This document shows, piece by piece, positions 26,135 through 35,877 of a stretch of 55,716 nt of DNA; the stretch's first letter is position 1, and each line of letters opens with the position of its first letter. The stretch is from positions 1-55,716 of the forward strand of contig NZ_LWBL02000066.1 in NCBI RefSeq assembly GCF_001644195.2, in the 5' to 3' direction. The position numbers and the translations under genes were made by a program. Source of the DNA: Bacillus marinisedimentorum. GTDB lineage: Bacteria > Bacillota > Bacilli > Bacillales > Bacillaceae_O. The notes under the pieces were generated by a model. That model was not told where the DNA came from. It searched no databases and saw nothing but the letters and a program-made list of their open reading frames with translations.

Positions 26135-27231
26135 TGGAACAAAATAAAGAAATAGTAAAAAAGGAAACGACAGAGGAGACCGGGCAGAAACCGTCGATTT
26201 ATTCACTTGAGTTTGATGAAATTAAGGACTGGATGAAGGAGAGCGGTGAACCTTCCTTCCGTGCAGGCCAGCTGTTTGATTGGCTTTATATTAAGCGCGC
26301 ATCCAGTTTCGAGGAAATGACGAATCTTTCGAAAGGGCTCCGTGAGAAGCTGGCTGCAGCTTTTACATTGACTACGCTGAAAACGATCATCCAGCAGACG
26401 GCTTCGGACGGCACGATGAAGTTTTTGTTCGAGCTTCATGACGGCTATTCAATCGAAACGGTGCTGATGCGTCATGAATACGGAAACAGCATATGTGTCA
26501 CCACCCAGGTTGGCTGCCGAATCGGCTGTACGTTCTGCGCTTCCACGCTGGGCGGACTGAAGCGCAATCTTGAAGCGGGTGAAATCGTCGCCCAGGTCAT
26601 GAAAGTCCAGAAGGCTCTTGATGAGACTGATGAACGCGTCAGCCAGGTTGTCGTAATGGGAATCGGTGAGCCGTTTGATAATTACAGTGAACTGATGTCC
26701 TTCTTGAGGACGATCAACCATGAAAAAGGGCTGAATATCGGCGCCCGCCATATCACGATTTCGACAAGCGGCATCATTCCGAAAATTTACGACTTTGCGG
26801 ATGAAGGAATGCAGATCAATTTCGCAATTTCCCTGCATGCGCCGAACAGTGAGCTCCGCAGCAGGCTTATGCCGATCAATAAAGCCTATAAACTTCCTGA
26901 ACTGATGGATGCGGTCAATTATTACACCGAAAAAACAGGCAGGCGCATCACGTTTGAGTATGGCTTGTTTGGAGGAGTGAACGACCAGGTTGAACATGCG
27001 GAAGAATTGGCACAGCTTGTCAAAGGGGTGAAGTGCCATATCAATTTGATTCCGGTAAATTACGTTCCGGAAAGGGATTATGTAAGGACACCGCGAAATC
27101 AAATATTTAAGTTCGAACGCACGCTCAAAGACCATGGAGTGAATGTGACGATTCGCCGTGAACAGGGCCACGATATTGATGCTGCATGCGGACAGCTTAG
27201 GGCCAAGGAGCGAGAGAAAGAGACGAGGTGA
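26131..27231 (+). CDS. rlmN: RlmN, dual-specificity rRNA/tRNA adenine-C2 methyltransferase
   Basis: A radical SAM enzyme that methylates A2503 of 23S rRNA and A37 of some tRNAs. The 366-residue protein has the cluster motif CxxxCxxC at Cys129, Cys133 and Cys136 ([11 protein letters not shown]) and the C-terminal methyl-carrying Cys353 in DAACGQL. The N-terminal 25 residues or so are charged and variable. It is translationally coupled to rsmB and followed six bases later by prpC. Confidence 0.96.
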   Translation: MMEQNKEIVKKETTEETGQKPSIYSLEFDEIKDWMKESGEPSFRAGQLFDWLYIKRASSFEEMTNLSKGLREKLAAAFTLTTLKTIIQQTASDGTMKFLFELHDGYSIETVLMRHEYGNSICVTTQVGCRIGCTFCASTLGGLKRNLEAGEIVAQVMKVQKALDETDERVSQVVVMGIGEPFDNYSELMSFLRTINHEKGLNIGARHITISTSGIIPKIYDFADEGMQINFAISLHAPNSELRSRLMPINKAYKLPELMDAVNYYTEKTGRRITFEYGLFGGVNDQVEHAEELAQLVKGVKCHINLIPVNYVPERDYVRTPRNQIFKFERTLKDHGVNVTIRREQGHDIDAACGQLRAKEREKETR

Positions 27232-27237
27232 CCGAAA

Positions 27238-27984
27238 ATGGAATCGATTTTCATGACGGACAGGGGCAAAGTGCGTCCCCATAATGAAGACAGCGGCGGA
27301 GCGTTTCACAGTGAAAACGGTCCGCTTCTGGCTGTTGTGGCTGATGGGATGGGGGGGCATCGGGCCGGGGATGTTGCAAGTTTGATGGCTGTATCCCTTT
27401 TAAAAGAAAGCTGGGATTCTGCAGCACAGGTAGATAACCCGGGACATGCTGAAACGCTCTTGGAAAGTGTATTTCAAAAAGTGAATAGCGCCGTATTTGA
27501 ATATGCCCGTGATCACAGCGAATGTGAAGGTATGGGGACAACGATGGTCGGGGCTGTGTGCACAGCTGACTTTTTTACAATCGCAAGTGTCGGGGACAGC
27601 AGAGGATATATATTCAATCAGAACGGATTCAGGCAGGTAACCGAAGATCATTCCCTTGTTCAGGAGCTTGTGAAATCCGGTGAGATCACACAGGAAGATG
27701 CTGAGCATCATCCCCGCAAAAATGTTCTTACACGAGCGATCGGCACTGAACCAGCCATCACAGCGGACATTAATACGATCGGCTGGGATGAAGGCGATGC
27801 GCTGCTTTTGTGTTCTGACGGATTATCCAACAAAGTGACAATCGAGCAGATGAATAAAGTTCTTGCAGAGGAAGGGCCTCTCCACAGCAAAGCTGAAAAG
27901 CTGATTGAAATGGCGAATGATCTGGGCGGAGAAGACAATATAACCCTGGCAATCGTCAGGAACACGGCCCCTGAAAGCAGGTGA
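27238..27984 (+). CDS. prpC: PrpC, PP2C-type serine/threonine phosphatase
   Basis: A metal-dependent phosphatase that reverses PrkC phosphorylation. The 248-residue protein has the PP2C motifs RPHNEDS (13-19), VVADGMGGHRAG (33-44), GTTMVGAV and VGDSRGY, and C-terminal GGEDNITLAIV. GAGGTGA lies just before the start. It ends seven bases before prkC, and the pair form the usual phosphatase-kinase operon with rsgA. Confidence 0.96.
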   Translation: MESIFMTDRGKVRPHNEDSGGAFHSENGPLLAVVADGMGGHRAGDVASLMAVSLLKESWDSAAQVDNPGHAETLLESVFQKVNSAVFEYARDHSECEGMGTTMVGAVCTADFFTIASVGDSRGYIFNQNGFRQVTEDHSLVQELVKSGEITQEDAEHHPRKNVLTRAIGTEPAITADINTIGWDEGDALLLCSDGLSNKVTIEQMNKVLAEEGPLHSKAEKLIEMANDLGGEDNITLAIVRNTAPESR

Positions 27985-27991
27985 ATGCCCG

Positions 27992-29986
27992 ATGATGATT
28001 GGCAAGCGTTTAAACGGCCGCTATAAACTGCTCGAAGCAATCGGCGGCGGCGGAATGGCAAATGTATACCGCGCCAAAGACATGATACTCGACAGGATTG
28101 TTGCAGTTAAGGTACTGCGGCCCGAATATTCGAATGATGAGGAATTCATCAAACGGTTCCGCCGGGAAGCGCAATCGGCAACCAGCCTTGTACATAACCA
28201 TGTTGTTTCCATTTTTGATGTCGGAGAAGAAGACGATATTTACTTCATCGTCATGGAATATGTTGAAGGCATGACATTGAAGAAATATATTCAGCAGAAC
28301 GGTCCTCTGCCGATCGATGAAGCGCTGTCCATCATGAAACAGGTCTGTTCAGCAGTGGATCATGCCCATCATAACCATATTGTCCATCGTGATATCAAAC
28401 CGCAAAATATTTTAATTGATGATGAGGGGACAATCAAAATAACCGATTTCGGGATTGCGATGGCGCTGAGTGCCACAGCGATCACACAAACAAATTCCGT
28501 TCTCGGCTCGGTCCATTATCTTTCTCCTGAACAGGCGCGGGGCGGACTCGCGACAAACAAGTCAGACATTTACTCACTCGGCATTGTCATGTTTGAACTG
28601 CTGACAGGAAGACTGCCGTTTTCAGGAGAATCGGCAGTATCAATCGCCTTGAAACATTTACAGACCGAAACGCCTTCAGTTAGGCGCTGGAACCCGGACA
28701 TTCCGCAAAGTGTCGAAAACATCATTCTTAAGGCGACGGCGAAGGATCCGTTCCATCGTTACCGTTCGATTGATGAAATGGAACAGGACCTTGAGACAGC
28801 GCTTGATGCCGATCGGCTGAATGAGCAGCGTTTTGCGCCTCCTGAGGAAGATGATGAAGAAGTCACCAAAGCGATTCCTGTTGTGACAGATGACAGGTTT
28901 GACGAACACGACGGCGAAACAATCATCCATGCGGATAACGGCAGTAAGGCCCCTCCTCCTGATGATGGAAACGGCGGTGACAAGAAAAAACAGGGCAAGT
29001 GGAAAAAGGTGCTGGCCGTCCTGTTTATCACCCTCCTCTTGCTCGGGGCAGCGGCTGCGGCCGCATTCACTATCCTCCCTTCCATGTTCGCGGCTAAAGA
29101 TGTGACCATTCCGGAAGTTGCGGGTATGGAGTACGAGGATGCATTAAATGAGCTGACCGCTGCCGGGCTTAAAGTGAAACGGGAAAAACGAAATGACGAT
29201 GAAGTCGGGGCCGGCCTGGTCATCCTTACCGAACCGGATGCGGGTACAACCGTAAAGGAAGGCTATGAAGTTACAGTCGTCGAAAGCCTCGGGAAAGAAA
29301 AGATGAGTTTCGGAGATTATACGGGAATGCAATTTGATGCTGTCAAGAAAGAGCTTATCCTGAAAGGGTTTAAAGAAGAGAACATAAAGGAATACGAGCA
29401 GGACAGTGATGAGCAGGAAGGCACCATTTTGCGCCAAACCCAGCCTTCCCCGGGAGATGAAGTGATTCCTGAAGAAGCGTATGTCATTTTTGAAGTTTCT
29501 AAAGGTCCGCCGAAGATAGAGTTGGAGGATATGGCCGGGTGGAGCAAGGACAGGGTTTATGATTATATAGAACGTAATACCATTAGCCTTGATGAAAAAG
29601 AAGAATATTCAGATTCGGTTCCCGCAGGCCAGGCAATCAAACAGTCGCCGAAAGCAGGTACGGTTCTAGAAGAGGGATCTAAAATCACCGTCATCTTCTC
29701 AAAGGGTTCAGAACCGGAGCCTGAACCTGAACCGGAGCCGAAACGCACCACCATTGAAGTGGAAGTGCCTTACGAACCGGAAGAAGAAGGGGACGGGCAG
29801 ACCGTCAAGATTTATATTGGTGATGAGCAAAATGATATCAGTGATGTATTCAAAAAAGAAGAAATTAAGAATGATAAGGTCGTGAATATTGATCTTGTCG
29901 TACCTTATGAGGGGAGCGCCTCCTACAAGGTGACGCGCGACGGCGAAGTCATTGAGGAAGCTACGGTTCGTTATGAAGATCTTTAA
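27992..29986 (+). CDS. prkC: PrkC, PASTA-domain eukaryotic-type Ser/Thr kinase
   Basis: A membrane kinase that senses muropeptides and signals in germination and stationary phase. Of 664 residues, the kinase domain (about 10-270) shows the glycine loop GGGGMANV (18-25), Lys40, HRDIKPQN (132-139, catalytic Asp134), DFG (152-154) and activation-loop threonines at about 162, 165 and 167. A single membrane segment is at about 340-363. Three PASTA repeats follow (about 371-433, 436-505, 508-572), then a Glu-Pro dipeptide run (574-583) and a C-terminal Ig-like domain. Confidence 0.97.
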   Translation: MMIGKRLNGRYKLLEAIGGGGMANVYRAKDMILDRIVAVKVLRPEYSNDEEFIKRFRREAQSATSLVHNHVVSIFDVGEEDDIYFIVMEYVEGMTLKKYIQQNGPLPIDEALSIMKQVCSAVDHAHHNHIVHRDIKPQNILIDDEGTIKITDFGIAMALSATAITQTNSVLGSVHYLSPEQARGGLATNKSDIYSLGIVMFELLTGRLPFSGESAVSIALKHLQTETPSVRRWNPDIPQSVENIILKATAKDPFHRYRSIDEMEQDLETALDADRLNEQRFAPPEEDDEEVTKAIPVVTDDRFDEHDGETIIHADNGSKAPPPDDGNGGDKKKQGKWKKVLAVLFITLLLLGAAAAAAFTILPSMFAAKDVTIPEVAGMEYEDALNELTAAGLKVKREKRNDDEVGAGLVILTEPDAGTTVKEGYEVTVVESLGKEKMSFGDYTGMQFDAVKKELILKGFKEENIKEYEQDSDEQEGTILRQTQPSPGDEVIPEEAYVIFEVSKGPPKIELEDMAGWSKDRVYDYIERNTISLDEKEEYSDSVPAGQAIKQSPKAGTVLEEGSKITVIFSKGSEPEPEPEPEPKRTTIEVEVPYEPEEEGDGQTVKIYIGDEQNDISDVFKKEEIKNDKVVNIDLVVPYEGSASYKVTRDGEVIEEATVRYEDL

Positions 29987-30009
29987 TCATAAAAGATGGA
30001 GTTGAAAGC

Positions 30010-30891
30010 ATGGCAGAAGGAAAGATCATTAAATCATTGAGCGGTTTTTACTACGTCCTCAACGAAGATGGAATAACGAGATGCCGCGGACGCGGTGTGT
30101 TCCGCAAAAACAAAATCACGCCGCTTGTCGGCGATGAGGTCGTTTTCGAAGCAGGTGAGGATACCGAAGGATATATCATGGAAGTGAAACCCCGCAAAAA
30201 TGAATTGGTCAGGCCGCCGATTTCCAACGTCGATCAGGCCATCCTTGTGTTTTCTGCTGCCGAGCCTGATTTTTCCGCAAGCCTGCTGGACCGTTTTCTC
30301 GTTTTGATCGAAGCGAACGACATCAAGCCGGTGATCGTCATCACAAAGATGGATTTACTGTCCGCCGGCACGAAGGAAGAGATCGAACGATATGCCGAAG
30401 ACTATCGTGCTGCCGGATATGACGTCCTCCTCGTTTCAAATTTGACGGGTGAAGGCATCACGAAAATCAAACCTTTTTTGAAAGACCGGATTACGGTCGC
30501 AGCCGGCCAGTCAGGTGTGGGGAAATCATCGCTCTTAAACACCCTCATTCCCGATCTCGACCTTGAGACGAGTATGATATCCGAAAGTCTTGGCCGGGGG
30601 AAACATACGACAAGGCATGTGGAGCTGATCGATTATAACGGAGGTTTGATCGCGGACACGCCGGGATTCAGTTCGCTTGACTTCCAGGATATCGAAGCTG
30701 AGGATTTGACCTTTTATTTTCCTGAAATGAGGGAACGCTTGAATGATTGCAAGTTCAGGGGCTGCATCCATATCAACGAGCCGAAATGCGCCGTGAAACG
30801 GGCAGTCGATGAAGGCGAAATCCCAATTTACCGGTATGAACACTATAAAGCGTTCTTTAATGAAATTAAAGACCAGAAACGGAGGTACTGA
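30010..30891 (+). CDS. rsgA: RsgA (CpgA), small-subunit-maturation GTPase
   Basis: A circularly permuted GTPase that acts in late 30S assembly. The 293-residue protein has an OB fold (about 1-68), then G4 TKMD (112-115) ahead of G1 GQSGVGKSS (166-174) and G3 DTPGF (216-220). A C-terminal zinc knuckle follows with Cys247, Cys252, His254 and Cys260. GATGGAG precedes the ATG. In B. subtilis the prpC-prkC-cpgA order is the same, and CpgA is a PrkC substrate. Confidence 0.96.
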   Translation: MAEGKIIKSLSGFYYVLNEDGITRCRGRGVFRKNKITPLVGDEVVFEAGEDTEGYIMEVKPRKNELVRPPISNVDQAILVFSAAEPDFSASLLDRFLVLIEANDIKPVIVITKMDLLSAGTKEEIERYAEDYRAAGYDVLLVSNLTGEGITKIKPFLKDRITVAAGQSGVGKSSLLNTLIPDLDLETSMISESLGRGKHTTRHVELIDYNGGLIADTPGFSSLDFQDIEAEDLTFYFPEMRERLNDCKFRGCIHINEPKCAVKRAVDEGEIPIYRYEHYKAFFNEIKDQKRRY

Positions 30892-30893
30892 CT

Positions 30894-31538
30894 ATGGTGA
30901 AAATTGCACCATCGATTCTGTCTGCCGACTTTGCGAAGCTCGGCGATGAGATCAAAGAGGTGGAACGCGGCGGAGCCGATTACATTCATGTGGATGTGAT
31001 GGACGGGCACTTTGTTCCGAATATCACAATCGGCCCGCTCATCGTAGAAGCCATCAGGCCTGTCACAGACCTGCCGCTTGATGTCCATTTGATGATTGAA
31101 AATCCTGACCGCTATATTCCGCAATTCGTCAAGGCAGGTGCCGATATAATTACTGTCCATGCAGAAGCTTGCCCGCATTTGCACAGGACGATCCAGCTCA
31201 TTAAAAACGAAGGTGCCAAAGCGGGCGTCGTCCTTAATCCGGCAACATCGGTTGATGTCATCAAACATGTCATTGAAGATATTGATATGATTCTTTTGAT
31301 GACCGTCAATCCCGGTTTTGGCGGACAGTCCTTTATTTCGTCTGTCGTTCCGAAAATCCGCGAAGCTGCACGGCTTGTGGATGAAAGAAATCCGAAAGTG
31401 GAAATTGAAGTGGATGGCGGCATCAATCCGGACACAGCCCGTACAGTGACTGAAGCGGGGGCAACCGTCCTTGTTGCCGGCTCTGCTGTTTTCAATAAAG
31501 AGGACCGCACAGGGGCGATTCAGGCTTTACGCGGATAA
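30894..31538 (+). CDS. rpe: Ribulose-phosphate 3-epimerase
   Basis: Interconverts ribulose 5-phosphate and xylulose 5-phosphate in the pentose phosphate pathway. This 214-residue TIM barrel has metal ligands His32, Asp34, His65 and Asp174 and the phosphate-binding region VDGGIN (173-178) and GSAVF. CGGAGG lies in the end of rsgA, which stops two bases before this gene. Confidence 0.97.
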   Translation: MVKIAPSILSADFAKLGDEIKEVERGGADYIHVDVMDGHFVPNITIGPLIVEAIRPVTDLPLDVHLMIENPDRYIPQFVKAGADIITVHAEACPHLHRTIQLIKNEGAKAGVVLNPATSVDVIKHVIEDIDMILLMTVNPGFGGQSFISSVVPKIREAARLVDERNPKVEIEVDGGINPDTARTVTEAGATVLVAGSAVFNKEDRTGAIQALRG

Positions 31539-31552
31539 ATAGGACGATGCTG

Positions 31553-31580
31553 GCGCCGCTCCGATGAAGAGCGGCGCTTT
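31553..31580 (+). terminator. GC-rich hairpin after rpe, possible terminator
   Basis: GCGCCGCTC (31553-31561) pairs with GAGCGGCGC (31569-31577) around CGATGAA, followed only by TTTC. The stem is strong but the T run is short, so termination may be partial and thiN may be read from upstream. Confidence 0.5.
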
Positions 31581-31650
31581 CAATTCACCGAAAGTGTTTT
31601 TCAGGCAAACTGCCGCCCAGCCGGCAGAAATAAACTTGTAAAGCGGGGCT

Positions 31651-32307
31651 ATGATGTTGAAGACAATCGTGATTGCTGCCGGAAGCCCGGAGATCTCTTT
31701 CGAAGCTCTTCCCGAAATAAGCGGTGAGGTCATCTGGGCGGGGGCAGACAGGGGGGTATATCACCTTCTGAAGGCAGGTATCGTGCCGGAACAGGCATTT
31801 GGAGACTTTGATTCTCTTGCAGATGAAGAACTTGAATGGGTACGAAGCAAGCTTGAACCGATGCAAATTAAAATTTACCCGAAAGAAAAAGATAAAACAG
31901 ATCTGGAACTGGCGGTGGAATGGGCACTGGCCGAGCCGGAAACGGACGCCGTCCATATCATCGGAGCGACGGGCGGCAGGCTTGATCATACGATGTCAAA
32001 TATCCAGCTGCTGTTAAAAGGAGTGGAGGCAAACATCCCAATCATCCTCTCCGATGCTTTCAACCGGCTTGAACTGCTGATTCCCGGCAGCTATGAAACA
32101 GCTCGTAAGCCCGGCTATGACTACATTTCGTTTCTCCCTTTTACTGAAAAGGTCGAAGGACTTACACTGAACGGCTTCAAGTATCCCCTCAAAAATGAGA
32201 CGATCCGCTGGGGGGCAACCCTGACAGTCTCGAACGAATTGGCGGCCGAAAATGGTACTTTTTCATTTAAGACCGGCATATTATTGGTGATAAAGAGCAA
32301 GGATTAA
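31651..32307 (+). CDS. thiN: Thiamine pyrophosphokinase
   Basis: Transfers pyrophosphate from ATP to thiamine. The 218-residue protein has GADRG (31-35), GDFDS (51-55) and KDKTDLELA (81-89), all family motifs, and a C-terminal thiamine-binding beta domain. Two ATGs are adjacent at 31651 and 31654; either may be used. It corresponds to B. subtilis YloS. Confidence 0.94.
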   Translation: MMLKTIVIAAGSPEISFEALPEISGEVIWAGADRGVYHLLKAGIVPEQAFGDFDSLADEELEWVRSKLEPMQIKIYPKEKDKTDLELAVEWALAEPETDAVHIIGATGGRLDHTMSNIQLLLKGVEANIPIILSDAFNRLELLIPGSYETARKPGYDYISFLPFTEKVEGLTLNGFKYPLKNETIRWGATLTVSNELAAENGTFSFKTGILLVIKSKD

Positions 32308-32416
32308 TTTCGGGTTGAGGGTACTATTTTTCTCAGTCTGAATATATTTATGAAAGAGATGTCCTTTTTATTGTTCATAATATGTGCAGGATTAACCGGT
32401 TTGAGGAGGGGGAAAC

Positions 32417-32497
32417 ATGAAGTTTTATACAATTAAACTTCCTAAGTTCATCGGGGGATTTGTAAGGGCGATATTGGGATCTTTCAAAAAGGAATGA
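32417..32497 (+). CDS. spoVM: SpoVM, 26-residue spore coat-anchoring peptide
   Basis: This very short gene encodes MKFYTIKLPKFIGG, followed by FVRAILGSFKKE. It is nearly identical to B. subtilis SpoVM, an amphipathic helix that recognises the positive curvature of the forespore membrane and anchors SpoIVA. Pro9 is present. A strong site, GAGGAGGGGG, lies at 32403-32412. It occupies the same thiN-spoVM-rpmB position as in B. subtilis and marks the organism as a spore former. A CATAATAT stretch at 32376-32383 might be a sigma-E -10 box, but I see no well-spaced -35. Confidence 0.96.
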   Translation: MKFYTIKLPKFIGGFVRAILGSFKKE

Positions 32498-32499
32498 AC

Positions 32500-32530
32500 A
32501 AAAAAAGCACCTTGGTCAGGTGCTTTTTTT
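32500..32530. terminator. Bidirectional terminator between spoVM and rpmB
   Basis: AAAAAAGCACCT (32501-32512) pairs with AGGTGCTTTTTT (32518-32529) around TGGTC. Flanking A and T runs let it work on both strands, stopping spoVM (+) and rpmB (-). Confidence 0.9.
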
Positions 32531-32553
32531 GTTTATGCGAAAAGCATGCTTGA

Positions 32554-32742
32554 TTATACGCGTTCTACTTTTCCGGATTTAAGGGCACGGGCAGAAACAT
32601 AAACGCGTTTCGGTTTGCCGTCAACCATGATGCGAACCTTTTGGACATTCGCACCCCATTTGCGTTTAGAAGCATTCATTGCGTGTGAACGCTTGTTGCC
32701 TTTGCGTGTCTGCCGGCCGGTAACTACACATTTGCGAGCCAT
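32554..32742 (-). CDS. rpmB: Ribosomal protein L28 (bL28)
   Basis: A 62-residue 50S protein starting [12 protein letters not shown] and ending [13 protein letters not shown] strong site (AAGGAGG on the minus strand) precedes the ATG. Only one cysteine is present, so this is the zinc-free form. It is transcribed toward spoVM and away from yloU, as in B. subtilis. Confidence 0.97.
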   Translation of the reverse strand: MARKCVVTGRQTRKGNKRSHAMNASKRKWGANVQKVRIMVDGKPKRVYVSARALKSGKVERV

Positions 32743-32858
32743 GAAAGAACCTCCTTATCAACGAACATATTGCTTATTTTCAAGAAATACTAATTAAACT
32801 TATCACACCTTATAGAAGAAATCAATACTCATCGAACAACCGTTTCAAGAAAATTTCC

Positions 32859-32892
32859 TTGACAACTTGAAATCCGGTATGATGTATATAAT
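32859..32892 (+). promoter_or_regulatory. Probable promoter of yloU-fakA
   Basis: TTGACA (32859-32864) is followed by TATGATGTATATAAT (32878-32892). A 17-18 bp spacer puts a poor hexamer at -10. TATAAT (32887-32892) is 14 bp from an alternative TTGAAA (32867-32872). A promoter is likely here but the exact boxes are unclear. Confidence 0.45.
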
Positions 32893-32994
32893 AGTGGCGT
32901 TTATATAGCTCTGCAAATCGGGCACTTTATTATTGATATTGTATATAGTAAAATGAGATTAGCTTTACCTGCTAATCGAAAAGGAGGATTCTCT

Positions 32995-33360
32995 ATGACT
33001 ATTGAGATGCGAACTGACTACGGCAATATCGATATAAGCAATGAAGTCATCGGCACAATTGCCGGCGGAGCTGCAGTTGACAGTTATGGGATTGTCGGCA
33101 TGGCATCCAGGAAACAGCTGAAGGACGGCCTGTCAGATATCCTGGGCCGGGAAAACCTGGCCAAAGGTGTTGTCGTACGCCAGAATGAAGAAGACGAAAT
33201 ACATATTGATGCCTATATCATTGTGAGTTACGGCACGAAAATTTCGGAAGTGGCCCACAATGTTCAGACAAAAGTGAAATACACCTTAAATAAAACATTA
33301 GGAATTTCAGTGGACTCCGTGAATGTGTATGTGCAGGGAGTCCGGGTGACAAACCCGTAG
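32995..33360 (+). CDS. yloU: YloU, Asp23/Gls24-family protein
   Basis: A 121-residue member of the Asp23/Gls24 envelope stress family (DUF322), with typical ISNEVIGTIAGGAAVDSYGI and the C-terminal VNVYVQGVRV. The precise role in Bacillus is not established. I chose the ATG at 32995 after AAGGAGG. It is paired with fakA 17 bp downstream, a conserved pairing in Bacillota. Confidence 0.93.
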   Translation: MTIEMRTDYGNIDISNEVIGTIAGGAAVDSYGIVGMASRKQLKDGLSDILGRENLAKGVVVRQNEEDEIHIDAYIIVSYGTKISEVAHNVQTKVKYTLNKTLGISVDSVNVYVQGVRVTNP

Positions 33361-33377
33361 TGTGAGGAGGAAGCTTT

Positions 33378-35060
33378 GTGACTATGATGAAATTGGATGG
33401 AGAACGTTTTGCGCAAATGGTGCTGCAGGGTGCGGAAAACCTGTCCAGAAATGCAGAAATGGTAGATGCGCTTAACGTTTTCCCTGTACCGGATGGAGAT
33501 ACAGGGACAAACATGAACTTATCCATGACTTCCGGTGCGAAAGAAGTGAGGAATAACCCGGCCGATCATATCGGAAAGGTAGCCGGCCATCTGGCACGCG
33601 GCCTTTTGATGGGGGCGCGCGGAAATTCGGGCGTTATTCTGTCCCAGTTATTCCGCGGTTTTTCCAAAGCGATGGAGAATAAAGAAACGGTGAACAGCAC
33701 CGAGTTCGCAAAGGCATTTGAAGCAGGTGTTGAAACAGCATATAAAGCTGTAATGAAACCGGTTGAAGGCACAATACTGACAGTGGCCAAAGACGCTGCG
33801 AAAAGAGCGGTGCAGACGGCCAAGAAACAACAGGACATTACGGCTGTCATGGAAGAGACACTGAAGGAAGCGAAGGCATCACTGGAACGGACTCCGGACC
33901 TCCTGCCTGTATTGAAAGAAGTGGGTGTCGTGGACAGTGGTGGACAGGGTCTTGTCGTCATATATGAAGGATTCAATGCCGTCCTGAAAGGGGAAGCCCT
34001 TCCGGAAACATCGATATCTGCTCCTTCCATGGATGAGCTTGTGAATGCTGAGCATCACAAAAGTGTACACAGCCATATGTCAACTGAGGATATCGAGTTT
34101 GGATATTGTACTGAATTCATGGTGCGTCTGGAAGATGAAAAGCTGAAGGACAACCCTTTCAGTGAAGATGATTTCCGCAATGAGATCAGCAATTACGGTG
34201 ATTCACTTCTTGTCGTTTCAAGCGATGACATCGTGAAAGTCCATATCCATGCCGAACAGCCGGGTGATGTGCTAAGCTATGGACAGAAGTATGGCAGTTT
34301 GATCAATATGAAAATTGAAAATATGCGGCAGCAGCATACAGAACTTGTTGAAAAAGATAGGTCCGCCGGTGGCCAAGAACCTGCTCCGGCCCCAGCCCGC
34401 AAAGAAAAATTCGGCATCATAACTGTGGCGATGGGCGATGGAATCAGCGAGATGTTCAAGAGCCTGGGCGCCACAGCCGTTATAGAAGGCGGACAGACGA
34501 TGAATCCGAGCACGGAAGATATCCTCAAGGCAATCGAAGATGCAAATGCAGAAGAAATCATTATTCTGCCAAATAACAAAAATATCATAATGGCTGCCGA
34601 ACAGGCGGCTTCGGTTGTGGAAAGCAAAGTGGAAGTCGTCAAAACGAAGACCGTTCCACAGGGGATGAGCGCCCTTCTCGCGTTTAACCCTTCCCAGACA
34701 CTGGAAGAGAATGCAGAGTCGATGTCCGAATCTGCATCAGCCGTCAAAACCGGTCAGGTAACTTTTGCTGTCCGAGATACGTCAATTGAAGGCTTCGAAA
34801 TCAAAAAAGACGATTTCATGGGGATTGCAGATGGAAAAATCGTAGCGGCCGACAAAAATATGAATGAGGCAACGAAATTGCTTCTGGATCAGCTGTTGGA
34901 TGAAGATGATGAAATCATTACTGTCATTGTCGGACAGGATGCTTCAGAAGATGATGTGGAAGGGCTCACACAGTATATTGAAGATAAATTCGAAGACATT
35001 GAAATTGAAGTGCATGAAGGCGGCCAGCCGCTTTACTCGTATATTTTCTCGGTTGAATAA
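33378..35060 (+). CDS. fakA: FakA (YloV), fatty acid kinase ATP-binding subunit
   Basis: With an acyl-binding FakB partner, FakA phosphorylates exogenous fatty acids for phospholipid synthesis. Of 560 residues, the N-terminal DhaL-like domain (about 5-200) carries the metal/ATP motif PDGDTGTNMN (38-47), and a DegV-like C-terminal domain follows a linker near 335-350. I chose the GTG at 33378 after GAGGAGGAAG because it keeps the family N-terminus; ATGs at 33384 and 33387 are alternatives. A perfect hairpin terminator follows. Confidence 0.93.
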   Translation: MTMMKLDGERFAQMVLQGAENLSRNAEMVDALNVFPVPDGDTGTNMNLSMTSGAKEVRNNPADHIGKVAGHLARGLLMGARGNSGVILSQLFRGFSKAMENKETVNSTEFAKAFEAGVETAYKAVMKPVEGTILTVAKDAAKRAVQTAKKQQDITAVMEETLKEAKASLERTPDLLPVLKEVGVVDSGGQGLVVIYEGFNAVLKGEALPETSISAPSMDELVNAEHHKSVHSHMSTEDIEFGYCTEFMVRLEDEKLKDNPFSEDDFRNEISNYGDSLLVVSSDDIVKVHIHAEQPGDVLSYGQKYGSLINMKIENMRQQHTELVEKDRSAGGQEPAPAPARKEKFGIITVAMGDGISEMFKSLGATAVIEGGQTMNPSTEDILKAIEDANAEEIIILPNNKNIIMAAEQAASVVESKVEVVKTKTVPQGMSALLAFNPSQTLEENAESMSESASAVKTGQVTFAVRDTSIEGFEIKKDDFMGIADGKIVAADKNMNEATKLLLDQLLDEDDEIITVIVGQDASEDDVEGLTQYIEDKFEDIEIEVHEGGQPLYSYIFSVE

Positions 35061-35082
35061 TCGAATGGAATAAAGATAAACC

Positions 35083-35116
35083 GATAAATAGAAGGGGCAA
35101 ACCCTTCTATTTATTT
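35083..35116 (+). terminator. Terminator after fakA
   Basis: ATAAATAGAAGGG (35083-35095) pairs perfectly with CCCTTCTATTTAT (35101-35113) around GCAAA, in a T-rich 3' context. It separates yloU-fakA from the serine dehydratase genes. Confidence 0.8.
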
Positions 35117-35166
35117 GCGAATGCGGCATTTTTATCAGGCCAGTTCTGTCTTTGGGAGGAAAGGAA

Positions 35167-35829
35167 ATGAAATATAAAAGTGTTTTTGATATTATTGGCC
35201 CTGTCATGATCGGCCCGTCCAGTTCCCATACGGCAGGTGCGGCACGGATCGGGCGGGTTGCCCGCAACTTATTCGGCGGGAAGCCGGAAACAGCTGAAAT
35301 CACATTTTATGGTTCCTTTGCAAAAACGTATCGCGGCCATGGTACAGACGTGGCAATCGTTGGTGGAATTCTTGATTTCGATACGGATGATGAGCGGATT
35401 GTCAATTCCCTTCAACATGCCCGTGCGGAAGGAATCAATGTCCGGATAAAAGAAGCGGATGACTTGACCGATCATCCGAATACGGCAAAAGTGGTTCTTG
35501 TAAATGAGGATAACCGCATGGAACTGACCGGGATTTCGATCGGCGGAGGTAAAATAGAAATTATCGAACTCGATGGCTTCGAGCTAAGGGTTTCCGGCAA
35601 CACCCCTGCGATCACGGTCATTCATCATGACAGATATGGATGCATCGCGAATGTAGCCGCCGTCATTGCTAAGCATCAGCTGAACATCGGGCATATGGAT
35701 GTATCCCGAAAGGACAAAGGGCAAAAAGCGCTTATGACAATAGAGGTCGACCATGATATCGAAGAAGAAGTAATGAAAGAAATCAGGGAATTGCCGAATA
35801 TCGTCCAGGTTTCTAAAATTGTTGAATAG
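35167..35829 (+). CDS. sdaAB: L-serine dehydratase, beta subunit
   Basis: One half of the iron-sulfur L-serine deaminase that makes pyruvate and ammonia. At 220 residues it equals the B. subtilis length. GPSSSHTAGAARIG lies at about 16-29, and a C-terminal ACT domain (about 145-220) probably mediates regulation. I chose the ATG at 35167 after GGGAGGAAAGG; an in-frame upstream start at 35152 precedes the ribosome site. Confidence 0.96.
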   Translation: MKYKSVFDIIGPVMIGPSSSHTAGAARIGRVARNLFGGKPETAEITFYGSFAKTYRGHGTDVAIVGGILDFDTDDERIVNSLQHARAEGINVRIKEADDLTDHPNTAKVVLVNEDNRMELTGISIGGGKIEIIELDGFELRVSGNTPAITVIHHDRYGCIANVAAVIAKHQLNIGHMDVSRKDKGQKALMTIEVDHDIEEEVMKEIRELPNIVQVSKIVE

Positions 35830-35877
35830 CATTAGCATACAGTGCATTGGTACAGTCATTAGAGAAGGAGGAAGGAC

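Noticed and set aside
26449-27360. 303-codon minus-strand frame over rlmN and prpC
   Set aside because: Antisense shadow of conserved genes; no ribosome site or homology visible.
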